Positions 7,736-15,592 of a DNA stretch of 22,857 nucleotides are shown one piece after another. Below the pieces are notes generated by a model that was not told the DNA's origin, did not search any database, and saw only the letters and a program-made list of their open reading frames with translations. Within the stretch, counting starts at the first letter, position 1. Every line of letters begins with the position of its first letter. A program made the translations under genes and the position numbers. Source of the DNA: Oscillospiraceae bacterium (GTDB taxonomy: Bacteria > Bacillota > Clostridia > Oscillospirales > Oscillospiraceae); NCBI GenBank assembly GCA_020025345.1, contig JAHHSH010000027.1, positions 1 to 22,857 of the forward strand. The letters are read 5' to 3'.

Positions 7736-8674
7736 TTATTCTGTGCCCACAGTCTGCAGGTGCTTCATGCTGCCGTAGCGTTTGGTGGCTTCTGCATACT
7801 CGTCTTCGTCATAAAACTTACACTTGCCGGTTCCAAAGTCTTTTGCAGTTTCCACCAGAAATCTGGCTGCCTGCTCCACATCCGCGAACTGCGTTGCACC
7901 CGTAGCACATCCTGCAACAGAACTCTGCGTAACAATCGCCAGACCTACTGTCGGCGCCTTGGTAGCCGTGGCCGGCTGCAGAATACTGTTCAGGTGATAG
8001 AGGTTGTTTCCGTAAGGTGTGATGTCCAGCGTCGTCAGTGCAAGAACACCGGGAAGCTCTCCGGTCACCCGCTCCATGATGTCCAAAAGGCCATCACTGC
8101 ATCTCAAGATGTAGCCTTCCTTGACAACAGGGGTAATGGCAATACCTCTCTTATTATAGATTCGGTTGCCCTTGGTGGTATCGACGGACACAATCGCATC
8201 CAGTTCATCGGATACCTCTTCATTGTTCACCTGTGCCATTTCTACCGGAGAATCCATAAACGGAACAGGGAAATGTGCACGCGTAGGTGCATCCGGGCAG
8301 ACATGCGTAGAGATAACGACATCGCCATCCAGGAAATCGCCCTTCATCTGCATATCCAGAAGCTTCGCCGCTGCCGCCAGCGCTGCCAGAGCACCATCAC
8401 CATCCGATACAAAGCCGGTCACTTCGGGTCTTGCACCAAGACCGCCAAGGCGTCCCAGCAGTCCAAGTGTCGGCGCATCGCCGCCCTTACTCTTACCTCT
8501 CTTACCCGGCACCCGGACCCGAATCATATCGGTCTTACCCTTGGGCCCATGCAGCGGATAAACCGTTACATCTGCCTCGGGATTGACAGATAAAAGGTAC
8601 TTTTTCACATCTTCGCCGTTGGCATACTGAGAGTCCAAAATGTCGAACAAATCTATCATTTGCTTCAGCAACAT
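7736..8674 (-). CDS. DUF1177 family protein of unknown function
   Basis: This 312-aa soluble protein matches DUF1177 over its whole length: LKQMIDLFDILDS at the N-terminus, APTLGLLGRLGGLGARPE (67-84), FVSDGDGALAALAA (88-101), GDVVISTHVCPDAPTRAHFPVPFM (117-140), VDTTKGNRIYNKRG and LDITPYGNNLYHLNSILQPATAT (217-239). The family has no assigned activity. Conserved-looking polar residues (Asp91, Asp93, His124, Cys126, His134, Asp165) suggest an enzyme, possibly hydrolase-like; this is inference. The ATG at 8672-8674 has AAGGAG 8 bases upstream and gives the family's usual N-terminus; an upstream GTG at 8692 would add six residues across that site and is not favoured. It is the first gene of an operon with the carrier and M20 amidohydrolase genes and faces pucR. 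Confidence 0.87.
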   Translation of the reverse strand: MLLKQMIDLFDILDSQYANGEDVKKYLLSVNPEADVTVYPLHGPKGKTDMIRVRVPGKRGKSKGGDAPTLGLLGRLGGLGARPEVTGFVSDGDGALAALAAAAKLLDMQMKGDFLDGDVVISTHVCPDAPTRAHFPVPFMDSPVEMAQVNNEEVSDELDAIVSVDTTKGNRIYNKRGIAITPVVKEGYILRCSDGLLDIMERVTGELPGVLALTTLDITPYGNNLYHLNSILQPATATKAPTVGLAIVTQSSVAGCATGATQFADVEQAARFLVETAKDFGTGKCKFYDEDEYAEATKRYGSMKHLQTVGTE

Positions 8675-8707
8675 AACTCGTTCTCCTTCCACATATTTAT
8701 TACTCTT

Positions 8708-8736
8708 ATTTTAGGTAATTGCTAAGTTAAAGTCTA
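8708..8736 (-). promoter_or_regulatory. Predicted promoter of the DUF1177-yfcC-M20 operon
   Basis: Read on the - strand, TAGACT (8731-8736) and TAAAAT (8708-8713) are 17 bases apart. Transcription would start near 8701, giving a leader of about 27 bases. A TTTACATGG repeat lies directly upstream of the -35 element, where an activator such as PucR could bind. Confidence 0.55.
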
Positions 8737-8738
8737 TG

Positions 8739-8747
8739 TTTACATGG
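8739..8747. promoter_or_regulatory. Candidate PucR-site repeat, copy 1 (TTTACATGG)
   Basis: The nonamer TTTACATGG occurs here and again at 8854-8862 within the same 200-base divergent intergenic region. This copy abuts the -35 of the operon promoter. Use as a regulator site is inference; two exact 9-mers could also be chance. Confidence 0.35.
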
Positions 8748-8833
8748 CCCGAATAGTCCGCCATATTTTCGGTCATATTGTACATCTTGTCTGGAAGAAA
8801 ATCCCATTTCCTCTTCCATTTTATTGTGCAAAG

Positions 8834-8842
8834 TGTTAAAAT
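8834..8842 (+). promoter_or_regulatory. Predicted extended -10 promoter of pucR
   Basis: The sequence TGTTAAAAT is an extended -10 element (TGnTAAAAT). The -35 position 17 bases upstream (8814-8819, TTCCAT) is poor, as is common with extended -10 promoters. Transcription would begin near 8849, leaving a leader of about 25 bases that carries the GGAGGT site. Confidence 0.45.
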
Positions 8843-8853
8843 AACGGTATCCT

Positions 8854-8862
8854 TTTACATGG
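8854..8862. promoter_or_regulatory. Candidate PucR-site repeat, copy 2 (TTTACATGG)
   Basis: This second exact copy of TTTACATGG lies in the pucR leader and runs into the ribosome binding site. If the regulator binds here it could repress its own synthesis. This is inference from repeat and position only. Confidence 0.3.
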
Positions 8863-8873
8863 AGGTCATCATC

Positions 8874-10085
8874 GTGTCCATAACTATCAGAGATGCACTT
8901 CAGCTGGAAGCTTACAGCAGCTGCCAACTGATTGCCGGCAAAAAAGGAATCAATAACATTGTACTATATATGGACTCCATGGAAGTACCGGATATTCAGC
9001 CATGGCTGCGTGCCAACCTTTTGATGATAACCACAGGTTACTCCATAAAGGACGATCCTCCGGCTCTAAAACAGCTCGTACAGGACCTCCACAATACCGG
9101 CTGTGCCGGGCTTGCCATCAAAACAAGATTTCTCGGTTCGATTCCTCAGGAAATCATCGATGAAGCAGACAGCCTGTCCCTTCCCATCATTCTTATTCCG
9201 GACAGCACATCTGTAGCATCGCTGGTCCTGCCGCTCATGAATATGATCTATGATGACCAGAACATATTTGTCCAGAGCAAATATTTCTTCATTGATCTCA
9301 TTTCCCAATCGATCCACTCCGAGCAAGAGGCCAGGATGCGCGCAGAAGCCATGCATTGGCCAAAGCCGCCCATGAAACTGCTGCTGTTCAGGAGGAACAC
9401 CTCTCCGGTCAAGGACGAACAACGGCAGTATTATCGTCAGGAGCAGGAGCTGATGCAAAAAATCTACCGCAGAGTAATCGAAAGTATTCCCGCGCCGCTG
9501 CTGCTTCCCATCAACGACAACATTATTTTGCTCGTACCGGATACCCCCACGCCCGATCTTCAGTCCTTCTGTGCAGAAATGCTGGATTATTTTAACCACA
9601 CACTCTCCATGGATGTGACTATCGGGATCTCCGACACCTTCCACTCCTATACCCGACTACACACCGCCTTTCAAGATGCTGTGGATGCTATTAAAATCGG
9701 CGAAATTGAAGGCACGGATCAAAAAATTGTTCCCATTGACCACTTACGCTTTGAACAGGCTCTTTTGGAATTCAGCTGCAATAGCCGTCTCAAAACCTAC
9801 ATTGAAGGCGTCTTTGCCCCTCTGGAGAAATATGATTCTGAGAATAACGGAAGTCTGGTTGATACGATGCGTATCTTTGTCAAAAATCTGGGTTCAAAAG
9901 CTAAGACATCGGAAGATCTTTTTCTCCATCGTAACTCTCTCATTTACAGGATCAAAAAAATCGAAGAAATCACCGATCTTTCTCTAAGTGATAAAAAAAC
10001 GATCTCCAACCTGTCGCTGATTTTCAAAATATACCCCTATATCGAAAGTATGCAAGACTGCATCTCTGAACGATTCCCCGATTAG
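8874..10085 (+). CDS. PucR-family transcriptional regulator
   Basis: This 403-aa regulator has an N-terminal PucR domain (about 4-125, starting ITIRDALQLEAYSSCQLIAG), a central CdaR GGDEF-like region (about 150-300, with MDVTIGISDTFHSYTRLHTAFQDAVDAI) and a C-terminal PucR-type helix-turn-helix (about 335-390, FLHRNSLIYRIKKIEEIT). The start is GTG 8874 with GGAGGT 7 bases upstream; the open frame runs 32 codons further up, but that extension has no ribosome site and no family similarity. Family members commonly activate neighbouring catabolic operons, including purine catabolism. It is divergent from the DUF1177-carrier-amidohydrolase operon, which is its likely target. The inducer is unknown. 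Confidence 0.88.
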   Translation: MSITIRDALQLEAYSSCQLIAGKKGINNIVLYMDSMEVPDIQPWLRANLLMITTGYSIKDDPPALKQLVQDLHNTGCAGLAIKTRFLGSIPQEIIDEADSLSLPIILIPDSTSVASLVLPLMNMIYDDQNIFVQSKYFFIDLISQSIHSEQEARMRAEAMHWPKPPMKLLLFRRNTSPVKDEQRQYYRQEQELMQKIYRRVIESIPAPLLLPINDNIILLVPDTPTPDLQSFCAEMLDYFNHTLSMDVTIGISDTFHSYTRLHTAFQDAVDAIKIGEIEGTDQKIVPIDHLRFEQALLEFSCNSRLKTYIEGVFAPLEKYDSENNGSLVDTMRIFVKNLGSKAKTSEDLFLHRNSLIYRIKKIEEITDLSLSDKKTISNLSLIFKIYPYIESMQDCISERFPD

Positions 10086-10151
10086 TCGTTAGACTCTGCC
10101 TTATCCATAAGCCCCCCTAAAACAGGATTTTATCCGGAGCGTACACATCAT

Positions 10152-10196
10152 AAAAAGTCTGCACACCCTCCCGATGGGAAGATGTGCAGACTTTTT
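10152..10196. terminator. Bidirectional terminator between pucR and the exonuclease gene
   Basis: A 14-bp stem (10152-10165 with 10183-10196) includes A5 on the left and T5 on the right, with a small inner TCCC/GGGA stem in the loop (10169-10179). A T-run follows the stem in either direction, so it can end pucR (+ strand) and the convergent four-gene operon (- strand). Confidence 0.87.
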
Positions 10197-10205
10197 TCAT
10201 TCCTC

Positions 10206-10823
10206 CTACCGAAGCCGCGCACACGCATATGTATCTATGTGCAGATCCAGTAGACGCATAATTTCCAGTTCGTCCAGTGCATCCTGCAGCGCATTGTGGG
10301 TTTCCCGATAACTCCTGTCCCCCCGCAGCATCTGCAGCATCGGCTCTACGCCGTAATTGCATTTCAGCCTGCCCGTTTTGCAGCAAGGCGCATCCCGTGG
10401 AATCTTTGCATTGTGCTGCCGATAGGCCGCAATGCGAATGATGTCATACCAGCAAAAGGAGGACAGTTCCTCCAGATGGCCATAGTCAAACCGGGCATTA
10501 TACGCAAAAATGGCTTTGACGCCATGCCGGAGCAGCCACGCCTCCAAGTCGGCCATGGCCTCTTCCCGGCAGCACTCTATGGCCTCGCAGCCGCGGAGAT
10601 GCAATACATAGGAAAACATTCCGCCGACTTTATGTTCCGGGGTCAAAATATAATACTTTCGATCCACCGCCTGAAATGTGACCGCATCTGCGATCACAAC
10701 GCCAAGGGACATGACCTCATTATCCCAATTTGTCTCCGTATCAAGAACGGCAATATAGTTCTTTCCTGCAATTCCCACGCCTTGTGCCTCCTGTATCTGT
10801 CTATTGCCCGTTTCAATCATCAT
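10206..10823 (-). CDS. DEDDh-family 3'-5' exonuclease
   Basis: This 205-aa RNase T/DnaQ-fold nuclease keeps the three exonuclease motifs: Exo I DTET (Asp28, Glu30), Exo II in AYNARFDYGHL (Asp113) and Exo III HNALQDALDE (His176, Asp181). The His five residues before the last Asp marks the DEDDh subtype. It has no polymerase or helicase domain and could act on DNA or RNA ends. Its ATG overlaps the stop of the phosphoesterase gene (ATGA), so the two are translationally coupled. It is the last gene of a MoxR-VWA-phosphoesterase-exonuclease operon. Its physiological substrate is unknown; repair, RNA turnover or conflict-related roles are all possible. Confidence 0.85.
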   Translation of the reverse strand: MMIETGNRQIQEAQGVGIAGKNYIAVLDTETNWDNEVMSLGVVIADAVTFQAVDRKYYILTPEHKVGGMFSYVLHLRGCEAIECCREEAMADLEAWLLRHGVKAIFAYNARFDYGHLEELSSFCWYDIIRIAAYRQHNAKIPRDAPCCKTGRLKCNYGVEPMLQMLRGDRSYRETHNALQDALDELEIMRLLDLHIDTYACARLR

Positions 10824-11551
10824 TTGTTGCTCTCCAGATGGATGCCCAGCACCTCCGGCGGATTGTTGATTCTCGGGACAAAAACGGCATTGCCGATCCC
10901 CTTGCTCACAAGGAGCCTGTTCTCATAGAGTCCGTCCGTATATTTTGGGAAAAGCCCCTGTCCGGGGGCAAGCATCCCTCGATTGAAAAAGCGCCACTGT
11001 CCGCCGTGGGCGTGCCCGGAAAGCACCAGATTCACCGGAAAAGGCCGCACATACCGATCATAGTATTCCGGGTGGTGGCACAAAAGGAGCTTAAAACCGG
11101 GCAGCTTGGAGAAAGACTCCAACCACTCCAGATCCGGAATCTGCTCTTGCAGGTGCCGCCGGATAAATCCCTGTTCATATAGCGCAGAGGAAAGCCCACC
11201 GATCCAAACATCTTGATAGGCAACCGATGCATTGTCCAGCGCCACAGCGCCTGTCGCTTTGATGGACGCCAGCAGATCGCCGGGAAAGCGCAGGTCGTGA
11301 TTGCCAATGGAACAAAACGTAGGAAACAGCCGTGCGCTGCGTTCTAGGAAGGAAAAACCGTCCTCATATTGCTCTTCATCCTGCACAAAATCGCCGCCCA
11401 TCAAAACGGCATCCGGCTTCATATCCCGCAAAAGCGCAAGGATCAGGTCATTGGCAAAGCAGTGCAGATCCGAGACAAACGCAAAATAGATATCTCTTTC
11501 AATGGCTGCCGGAATTCGAAACTCCGTCAGCGTAAGCTGGTTTTTTTTCAT
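10820..11551 (-). CDS. Calcineurin-like metallophosphoesterase (YkuE/YaeI type)
   Basis: This 243-aa two-metal phosphoesterase shows the whole motif set: SDLH (Asp28, His30), GGD (Asp54), GNHD (Asn84-Asp86), CHHP (His159, His160) and GHAH (His180, His182). The compact size and the GHAHGGQ motif fit the YkuE/YaeI-like group, some of which act on phospholipid or nucleotide substrates. The ATG at 11551 follows AAAGGAGG by 7 bases; an in-frame extension upstream lacks similarity and is rejected. It lies 53 bases after the VWA gene and overlaps the exonuclease gene by 4 bases. No signal peptide or membrane helix is seen, so it is probably cytoplasmic. Confidence 0.86.
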   Translation of the reverse strand: MKKNQLTLTEFRIPAAIERDIYFAFVSDLHCFANDLILALLRDMKPDAVLMGGDFVQDEEQYEDGFSFLERSARLFPTFCSIGNHDLRFPGDLLASIKATGAVALDNASVAYQDVWIGGLSSALYEQGFIRRHLQEQIPDLEWLESFSKLPGFKLLLCHHPEYYDRYVRPFPVNLVLSGHAHGGQWRFFNRGMLAPGQGLFPKYTDGLYENRLLVSKGIGNAVFVPRINNPPEVLGIHLESNK

Positions 11552-11604
11552 GCACTGTCCTCCTTTTCTAAATTTCCACGACCATGGCAGCACACCACAT
11601 CTGC

Positions 11605-12801
11605 TTATTGTCGGCGCATCAGCCGCTTCATTCCTTGTTCTAAGCCTTCCCGGGTGAGCTGGTACATATCCAGCAGTTGGGCAATGTCCCAGCGCGTCTG
11701 GCAAAGGCCCCCGCCCTGCCGCGGAATGGCCATGGGATTGAGCCAGATGAGATAGGGATACTGCCGCTTAAATCGCTGCAGCCATTCAAAGCCGGAGGGC
11801 GAATAGGTTCCCTGCCCCCAGTGGAACTCCTTCTCCCACAGCTCATAGGGGTTCATAGTAGCGTCCCCTACGATGATGACTTTATAGCTGCTGTCGAAAT
11901 TTTTCAGCACCCATTCCGTATCCACTGCATCCCCCCACCGCAGTCTCGGGTCGGTGTACAGGTCTTGGAAAATACAGTTATGGAAATAGTAGGTATGAAG
12001 TTCCTTAAAGTGGTTGGCCTTGGTCGCCGCCTGAAACAGCATACTGCAAAGGCCGGAATAGTATTCCATCGAACCGCCGGAGTCCATCAAAAGCAGTACC
12101 TTGATGGTGTTCTTCCGCGGCTTTTGGTAGCGAATGGTAAGAAGTCCTCCCTTGTCGCCGGTATCCCGGACGGTGCCGTCCACATCCAGCTCCCGTTCGC
12201 TGCTCACCACCTGCGCCGAGAGCTGGCGCAGCGTGCGAAAAGCCATCTGAAACTGGCGTGTATCCAGTGTATTGTCCTTTCGGAAATCCCGATAGATGCG
12301 CTTCCCCGCCACCGCCATGGCCGTGTGATGGCGTCCCTGTCCGCCGATGCGGATGCCGTTGGGATGCCAGCCGCTGTTGCCCCAAGGAGTGAAGCCCTGT
12401 GTGCCCACCCACTTGTTGCCGCCGTTGTGCTGGGAGATCTGCTCTTGCAGCCGCTCCTCCATCCGACGCAGCAACTCCTCTAAGCTCTCGTCCTTATAGC
12501 CTGCGAAGGACATCCCCTCCATTGTCCGATGCAAATCCTCCACGGGATGGTTCAGCCACTCCAGCACCTGCTCGGGCAGTTCCCCTGTGAAGGGAACATC
12601 CTTGAAAAACTCCAGAAATACTTGATCGAAGCGGTCAAAATCCGCTTCACTCTTCAAAAGGACAGCACGGCACAGTTGATAAAAACCATCCAAGCTGTTG
12701 TGGTGCAGTCCCTTCTCCATGGCCTCCAGCAGCGTCAGCCACTCATTGAGGGAAACCTGCAAGCCACGAGCGCGCAGGAGATAGAAAAAAGCCGCAAACA
12801 T
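11605..12801 (-). CDS. VWA-domain (CoxE-like) protein, MoxR partner
   Basis: This 398-aa protein has an N-terminal helical part (about 1-125), a linker rich in Gly/Trp/His (about 126-165) and a C-terminal von Willebrand A domain. The MIDAS metal site is DSGGS (Asp240, Gly242, Ser244), with a further candidate Asp in VGDA (Asp313). CoxE-like VWA proteins are typically encoded next to a MoxR AAA+ ATPase and act with it as a metal-dependent chaperone or remodelling pair. The MoxR gene is directly upstream, only 4 bases away. There is no signal peptide, so it is probably cytoplasmic. The client protein is unknown. Confidence 0.87.
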   Translation of the reverse strand: MFAAFFYLLRARGLQVSLNEWLTLLEAMEKGLHHNSLDGFYQLCRAVLLKSEADFDRFDQVFLEFFKDVPFTGELPEQVLEWLNHPVEDLHRTMEGMSFAGYKDESLEELLRRMEERLQEQISQHNGGNKWVGTQGFTPWGNSGWHPNGIRIGGQGRHHTAMAVAGKRIYRDFRKDNTLDTRQFQMAFRTLRQLSAQVVSSERELDVDGTVRDTGDKGGLLTIRYQKPRKNTIKVLLLMDSGGSMEYYSGLCSMLFQAATKANHFKELHTYYFHNCIFQDLYTDPRLRWGDAVDTEWVLKNFDSSYKVIIVGDATMNPYELWEKEFHWGQGTYSPSGFEWLQRFKRQYPYLIWLNPMAIPRQGGGLCQTRWDIAQLLDMYQLTREGLEQGMKRLMRRQ

Positions 12802-12805
12802 AGGC

Positions 12806-13618
12806 TCACCCTAAATTCTTTCGCAACGTGGTGAGATCCTTGTCCTTTTTCAGTAAAACACCCGCAAAGGGGATCTCTTTGACGATTCGCTCCGGCTCCA
12901 CACCGCCGGCCACCAGCGCCCGCAGCCAATCCACCAGCTCAGAGGTGCTGGGTTTCTTCTCCACATCGGGCAGCTGCCGCAGCCAATAGAAAGCCGTCAA
13001 TGCCTGCGCCAGCAGCGTCTCGTCCAGATTCTCGAAGTGGACACGGACAATCTGCTCCATCTGCTCCTGCTCCGGGAAATCAATATAGTGGAACACGCAG
13101 CGGCGCAAAAAGGCGTCCGGCAGCTCCTTCTCCGCATTGGAGGTGATGATGACGATGGGGCGCTCCTTGGCCTTCACCGTCTCCTTGGTCTCCGGGATGT
13201 AGAATTCCATCTGATCCAGCTCCCAGAGGAGATCGTTGGGGAACTCCAAGTCCGCCTTGTCGATCTCATCGATCAATAGCACCACCTGCTCCTCGGATTG
13301 AAACGCCTCGCCCAGTTTGCCCAGCTTGATATAGCTGGCAATATCGTCCACGCCGTGGGTGCCGAACTGGCTGTCGTAGAGACGCTGTACTACGTCGTAG
13401 ACATAGAGTCCATTCTGTGCCTTGGTCGTGGATTTCACGTTCCAGATGATGAGCCGCTTGCCCAAGGCCTGCGCCACCGCCTGCGCCAGCATCGTCTTGC
13501 CGGTGCCCGGTTCCCCCTTGATTAGGAGGGGTTTTTGCAGAGTAATGGCGATATTCACCGCATTCATCAAGTCCTCGGACGCCACATATTCCCGGCTGCC
13601 TGTAAAGCTCTTATTCAT
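12806..13618 (-). CDS. MoxR-type AAA+ ATPase
   Basis: This 270-aa ATPase has Walker A GEPGTGKT (35-42), Walker B VVLLIDEIDK (112-121), sensor 1 ITSN (158-161) and an arginine finger candidate in FLRRC (Arg172, Arg173). The form and the VWA partner gene next door place it among MoxR-like chaperone ATPases, which remodel or insert metal into client complexes. The ATG has GTAAGGGAGA 8 bases upstream and a good promoter at 13671-13699. It is the first gene of the four-gene operon. The ATPase is intact; what it remodels cannot be told from sequence. Confidence 0.88.
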   Translation of the reverse strand: MNKSFTGSREYVASEDLMNAVNIAITLQKPLLIKGEPGTGKTMLAQAVAQALGKRLIIWNVKSTTKAQNGLYVYDVVQRLYDSQFGTHGVDDIASYIKLGKLGEAFQSEEQVVLLIDEIDKADLEFPNDLLWELDQMEFYIPETKETVKAKERPIVIITSNAEKELPDAFLRRCVFHYIDFPEQEQMEQIVRVHFENLDETLLAQALTAFYWLRQLPDVEKKPSTSELVDWLRALVAGGVEPERIVKEIPFAGVLLKKDKDLTTLRKNLG

Positions 13619-13670
13619 ACCGCATATCTCCCTTACGACGGACGCTGATCCGTATGATTTCTATGGTATC

Positions 13671-13699
13671 AGCATAAAGCACCCCTGCCCTTCCGTCAA
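13671..13699 (-). promoter_or_regulatory. Predicted promoter of the MoxR-VWA operon
   Basis: On the - strand TTGACG (13694-13699) and TATGCT (13671-13676) are exactly 17 bases apart. The predicted transcript starts near 13664 with a leader of about 46 bases. It lies just past the terminator of the nucleoside operon, giving the MoxR operon its own transcription. Confidence 0.6.
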
Positions 13700-13720
13700 G
13701 CCCCTCCCCCTGCCTGCAAA

Positions 13721-13757
13721 AGAAAAAATACCGCCGACCCGCAGGTCGACGGTATTT
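13721..13757 (-). terminator. Intrinsic terminator of the nucleoside operon
   Basis: A 12-bp stem (13728-13739 with 13744-13755) has a 4-base loop. In - strand RNA the only irregular pair is a G-U wobble. A run of six U follows (13723-13728). It lies 20 bases past the phosphorylase stop. Confidence 0.88.
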
Positions 13758-13777
13758 CTATTGTATCGCAGCCGTTC

Positions 13778-14560
13778 TCAGCGGAGGTACTCCTCCGTCA
13801 GCTGAACGACAGCTTCCAGCGCAATCTTGCACATATTGCGCTGTGCCTCAGCAAAATCCTCCATCCACTCATCGGTGATCCGATTGGCGTGGACGGCGCA
13901 GATGCAGCCGGTCATCACATCGAAGAGAGAGCCAAGCGTCATGACTGTCTCGGATTCCATCTCCATATTAAGGATGCGGAGATTGATCATCTCCTGCAGG
14001 AAATTCTCATCGTAGAACTTTCGACCCAGCGCAGGGCGTCCCTGTCCGGCGAAGAAGGAACCTACCGAAGCAGAAATTCCCTTCCAGTAGCCGATCCCCG
14101 AACGCTTGCAGGCATCCTCCAAACACTTGACCACCTCGCAGGAGGCCACGGCCGGATACTCCGCAGGGGCATAGAAGCAGCTGGCGCCGCCCCGGCGCAT
14201 GGCGGCGGTATTGATGACCATTTCGCCGCACTTGATTTCCTCTTTCAGCACGCCGGCGCCGCCAATACGGATGAGCGCCTTTGCGCCCAGCTCAATGAGC
14301 TCCAGCACGGCGATCTCCGTGGAGGGTGCACCGATACCGGTGGAGCAGACGCTGACGGGAACGCCCTTGTATGTGCCTGTACCGACGGTATATTCTCTGC
14401 TGCTGGCAATGATCTTGAAGTCATCGCACAGATCTACGAACATCTTGACTCTGCCGGGATCGCCGGGCAGCAGCACAACTTCCGCAATGTCGCCCTTTCC
14501 GCACATGAGGTGGGGCGCTTTTCCTCCAAAGGAGGGATTTGCAGCGGATACTGTTTGCAT
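13778..14560 (-). CDS. udp: Uridine phosphorylase-family nucleoside phosphorylase
   Basis: This 260-aa NP-I family enzyme is close in size to E. coli Udp (253 aa). Motifs are LPGDPGR (31-37, phosphate loop), CSTGIGAPST (72-81), IRIGGAG (97-103) and NMEMESET (198-205), which contains the ribose-binding Glu. It would split uridine or a related nucleoside with phosphate to base and ribose-1-phosphate in the cytoplasm. The ATG at 14560 has AAAGGAAAG about 7 bases upstream; 13 further upstream codons are not supported. It is the last gene after a BMP-type nucleoside ABC importer, 108 bases from the second permease gene. Substrate breadth (uridine, thymidine, purine nucleosides) cannot be settled by eye. 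Confidence 0.87.
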   Translation of the reverse strand: MQTVSAANPSFGGKAPHLMCGKGDIAEVVLLPGDPGRVKMFVDLCDDFKIIASSREYTVGTGTYKGVPVSVCSTGIGAPSTEIAVLELIELGAKALIRIGGAGVLKEEIKCGEMVINTAAMRRGGASCFYAPAEYPAVASCEVVKCLEDACKRSGIGYWKGISASVGSFFAGQGRPALGRKFYDENFLQEMINLRILNMEMESETVMTLGSLFDVMTGCICAVHANRITDEWMEDFAEAQRNMCKIALEAVVQLTEEYLR

Positions 14561-14668
14561 AGTTTCTTTCCTTTCTGCGGTCTGAACACCGCGGGACAAA
14601 GCGCCTCATGCGCCGACAGGACAACATACAGCCCGTCCATAGCGCATACAGGCTCTCCATAAGCGATG

Positions 14669-15592
14669 TTACAGCTTAACCGTACCCAGTTTCTTGTTCT
14701 TCCGGCGTGCCACAGCACCCATGACCCACATACTGACGATGGTCAGCAGATAGGGCGCCATGGAGGCAAACTGAGAGGGCAGACGGAAGGACTGCGCCAC
14801 ATTGCCCACAGCCATGGCAAAGCCGAACATGATGGAGAAGATCATGGTCAGGATGGGGTTACCCACACCCATGTTCTGTGCGGCAATGGCAATAAAGCCA
14901 CGACCTGCCGCCATGCCGGTGGTGAAGTAAGGCAGGTAGCCCATGGACAGATACATACCGCCGAAGGCTGCCAGAATACCGGAGAGGATGCAGGCGATGA
15001 ACTTGGTCTTGCGCACATTGATACCCACAGATGCGGCGGCATCGGGATTGCGTCCCACTGCCTGAATCCGCAGACCCAGACGGGTCTTGTGGATCATGAA
15101 CCACACCAGCACCACGGAAATAAAGGCCAGATAGATCATCAGGTTATGTCCGGAAACAATATCGCCCAGCACGGGAATATCCTCAATGAGCGGGATATGG
15201 ACCACCGGGAACTTCAAAGACATGAGGTTGGAGGTGTTCTGCTTCATACCGGTCAGCAGATACACCACATACACTGTGCCGCCGGTGGCCAGCATATTGA
15301 GCGCAAGGCCGGTCAGCAGTGGTTTTGCATCGAGATACAGGACAAAGTAGGCGAAGATCGCCGCCACGGCAACACTTGCCGCCAGGCCGCAAAGAATACC
15401 CACAAACAGGTTCTGGGAATAGGCGCTGCCCATGACACCGCCCAGTGCGGCAAAGAGCATCATGCCCTCATAGGCCACACAGAGGATGTTGGCCTTTGCG
15501 CCGATGACGGCGGCCATACCCACCAGGATCAAGGGGGTGCTCATGCGCAGAACGGAGCTGATGAACTCCATAATAAAATCATAATTCCACAT
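14669..15592 (-). CDS. Nucleoside ABC transporter permease 2 (NupQ-like)
   Basis: This 307-aa integral membrane protein is of the BPD_transp_2 (LivH/RbsC-like) family, in the shorter form found with BMP-type nucleoside importers. It has about eight to nine hydrophobic segments and family stretches such as AVIGAKANILCVAYEGMML (about 23-41), RLGLRIQAVGRNPDAAASVGI and GRGFIAIAAQNMG. Its ATG overlaps the stop of the first permease gene by one base (TAATG), so translation is coupled. It pairs with that permease to form the channel. Confidence 0.9.
   Translation of the reverse strand: MWNYDFIMEFISSVLRMSTPLILVGMAAVIGAKANILCVAYEGMMLFAALGGVMGSAYSQNLFVGILCGLAASVAVAAIFAYFVLYLDAKPLLTGLALNMLATGGTVYVVYLLTGMKQNTSNLMSLKFPVVHIPLIEDIPVLGDIVSGHNLMIYLAFISVVLVWFMIHKTRLGLRIQAVGRNPDAAASVGINVRKTKFIACILSGILAAFGGMYLSMGYLPYFTTGMAAGRGFIAIAAQNMGVGNPILTMIFSIMFGFAMAVGNVAQSFRLPSQFASMAPYLLTIVSMWVMGAVARRKNKKLGTVKL

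Noticed and set aside
5342..8593. A very long open frame (over 1000 codons) on the + strand, antisense to the M20, carrier and DUF1177 genes
   Set aside because: Its translation is low-complexity and rich in His, Gln, Arg and Cys, with no domain, while the opposite strand encodes three clear protein families with ribosome sites. It is a by-product of codon bias.
8778..8873. A 32-codon upstream extension of pucR
   Set aside because: It crosses the likely promoter and has no ribosome site, and the PucR domain begins right after the GTG at 8874, which has GGAGGT.
11552..11704. A 51-codon upstream extension of the phosphoesterase
   Set aside because: It overlaps the end of the VWA gene, shows no similarity, and the ATG at 11551 has a near-perfect ribosome site.
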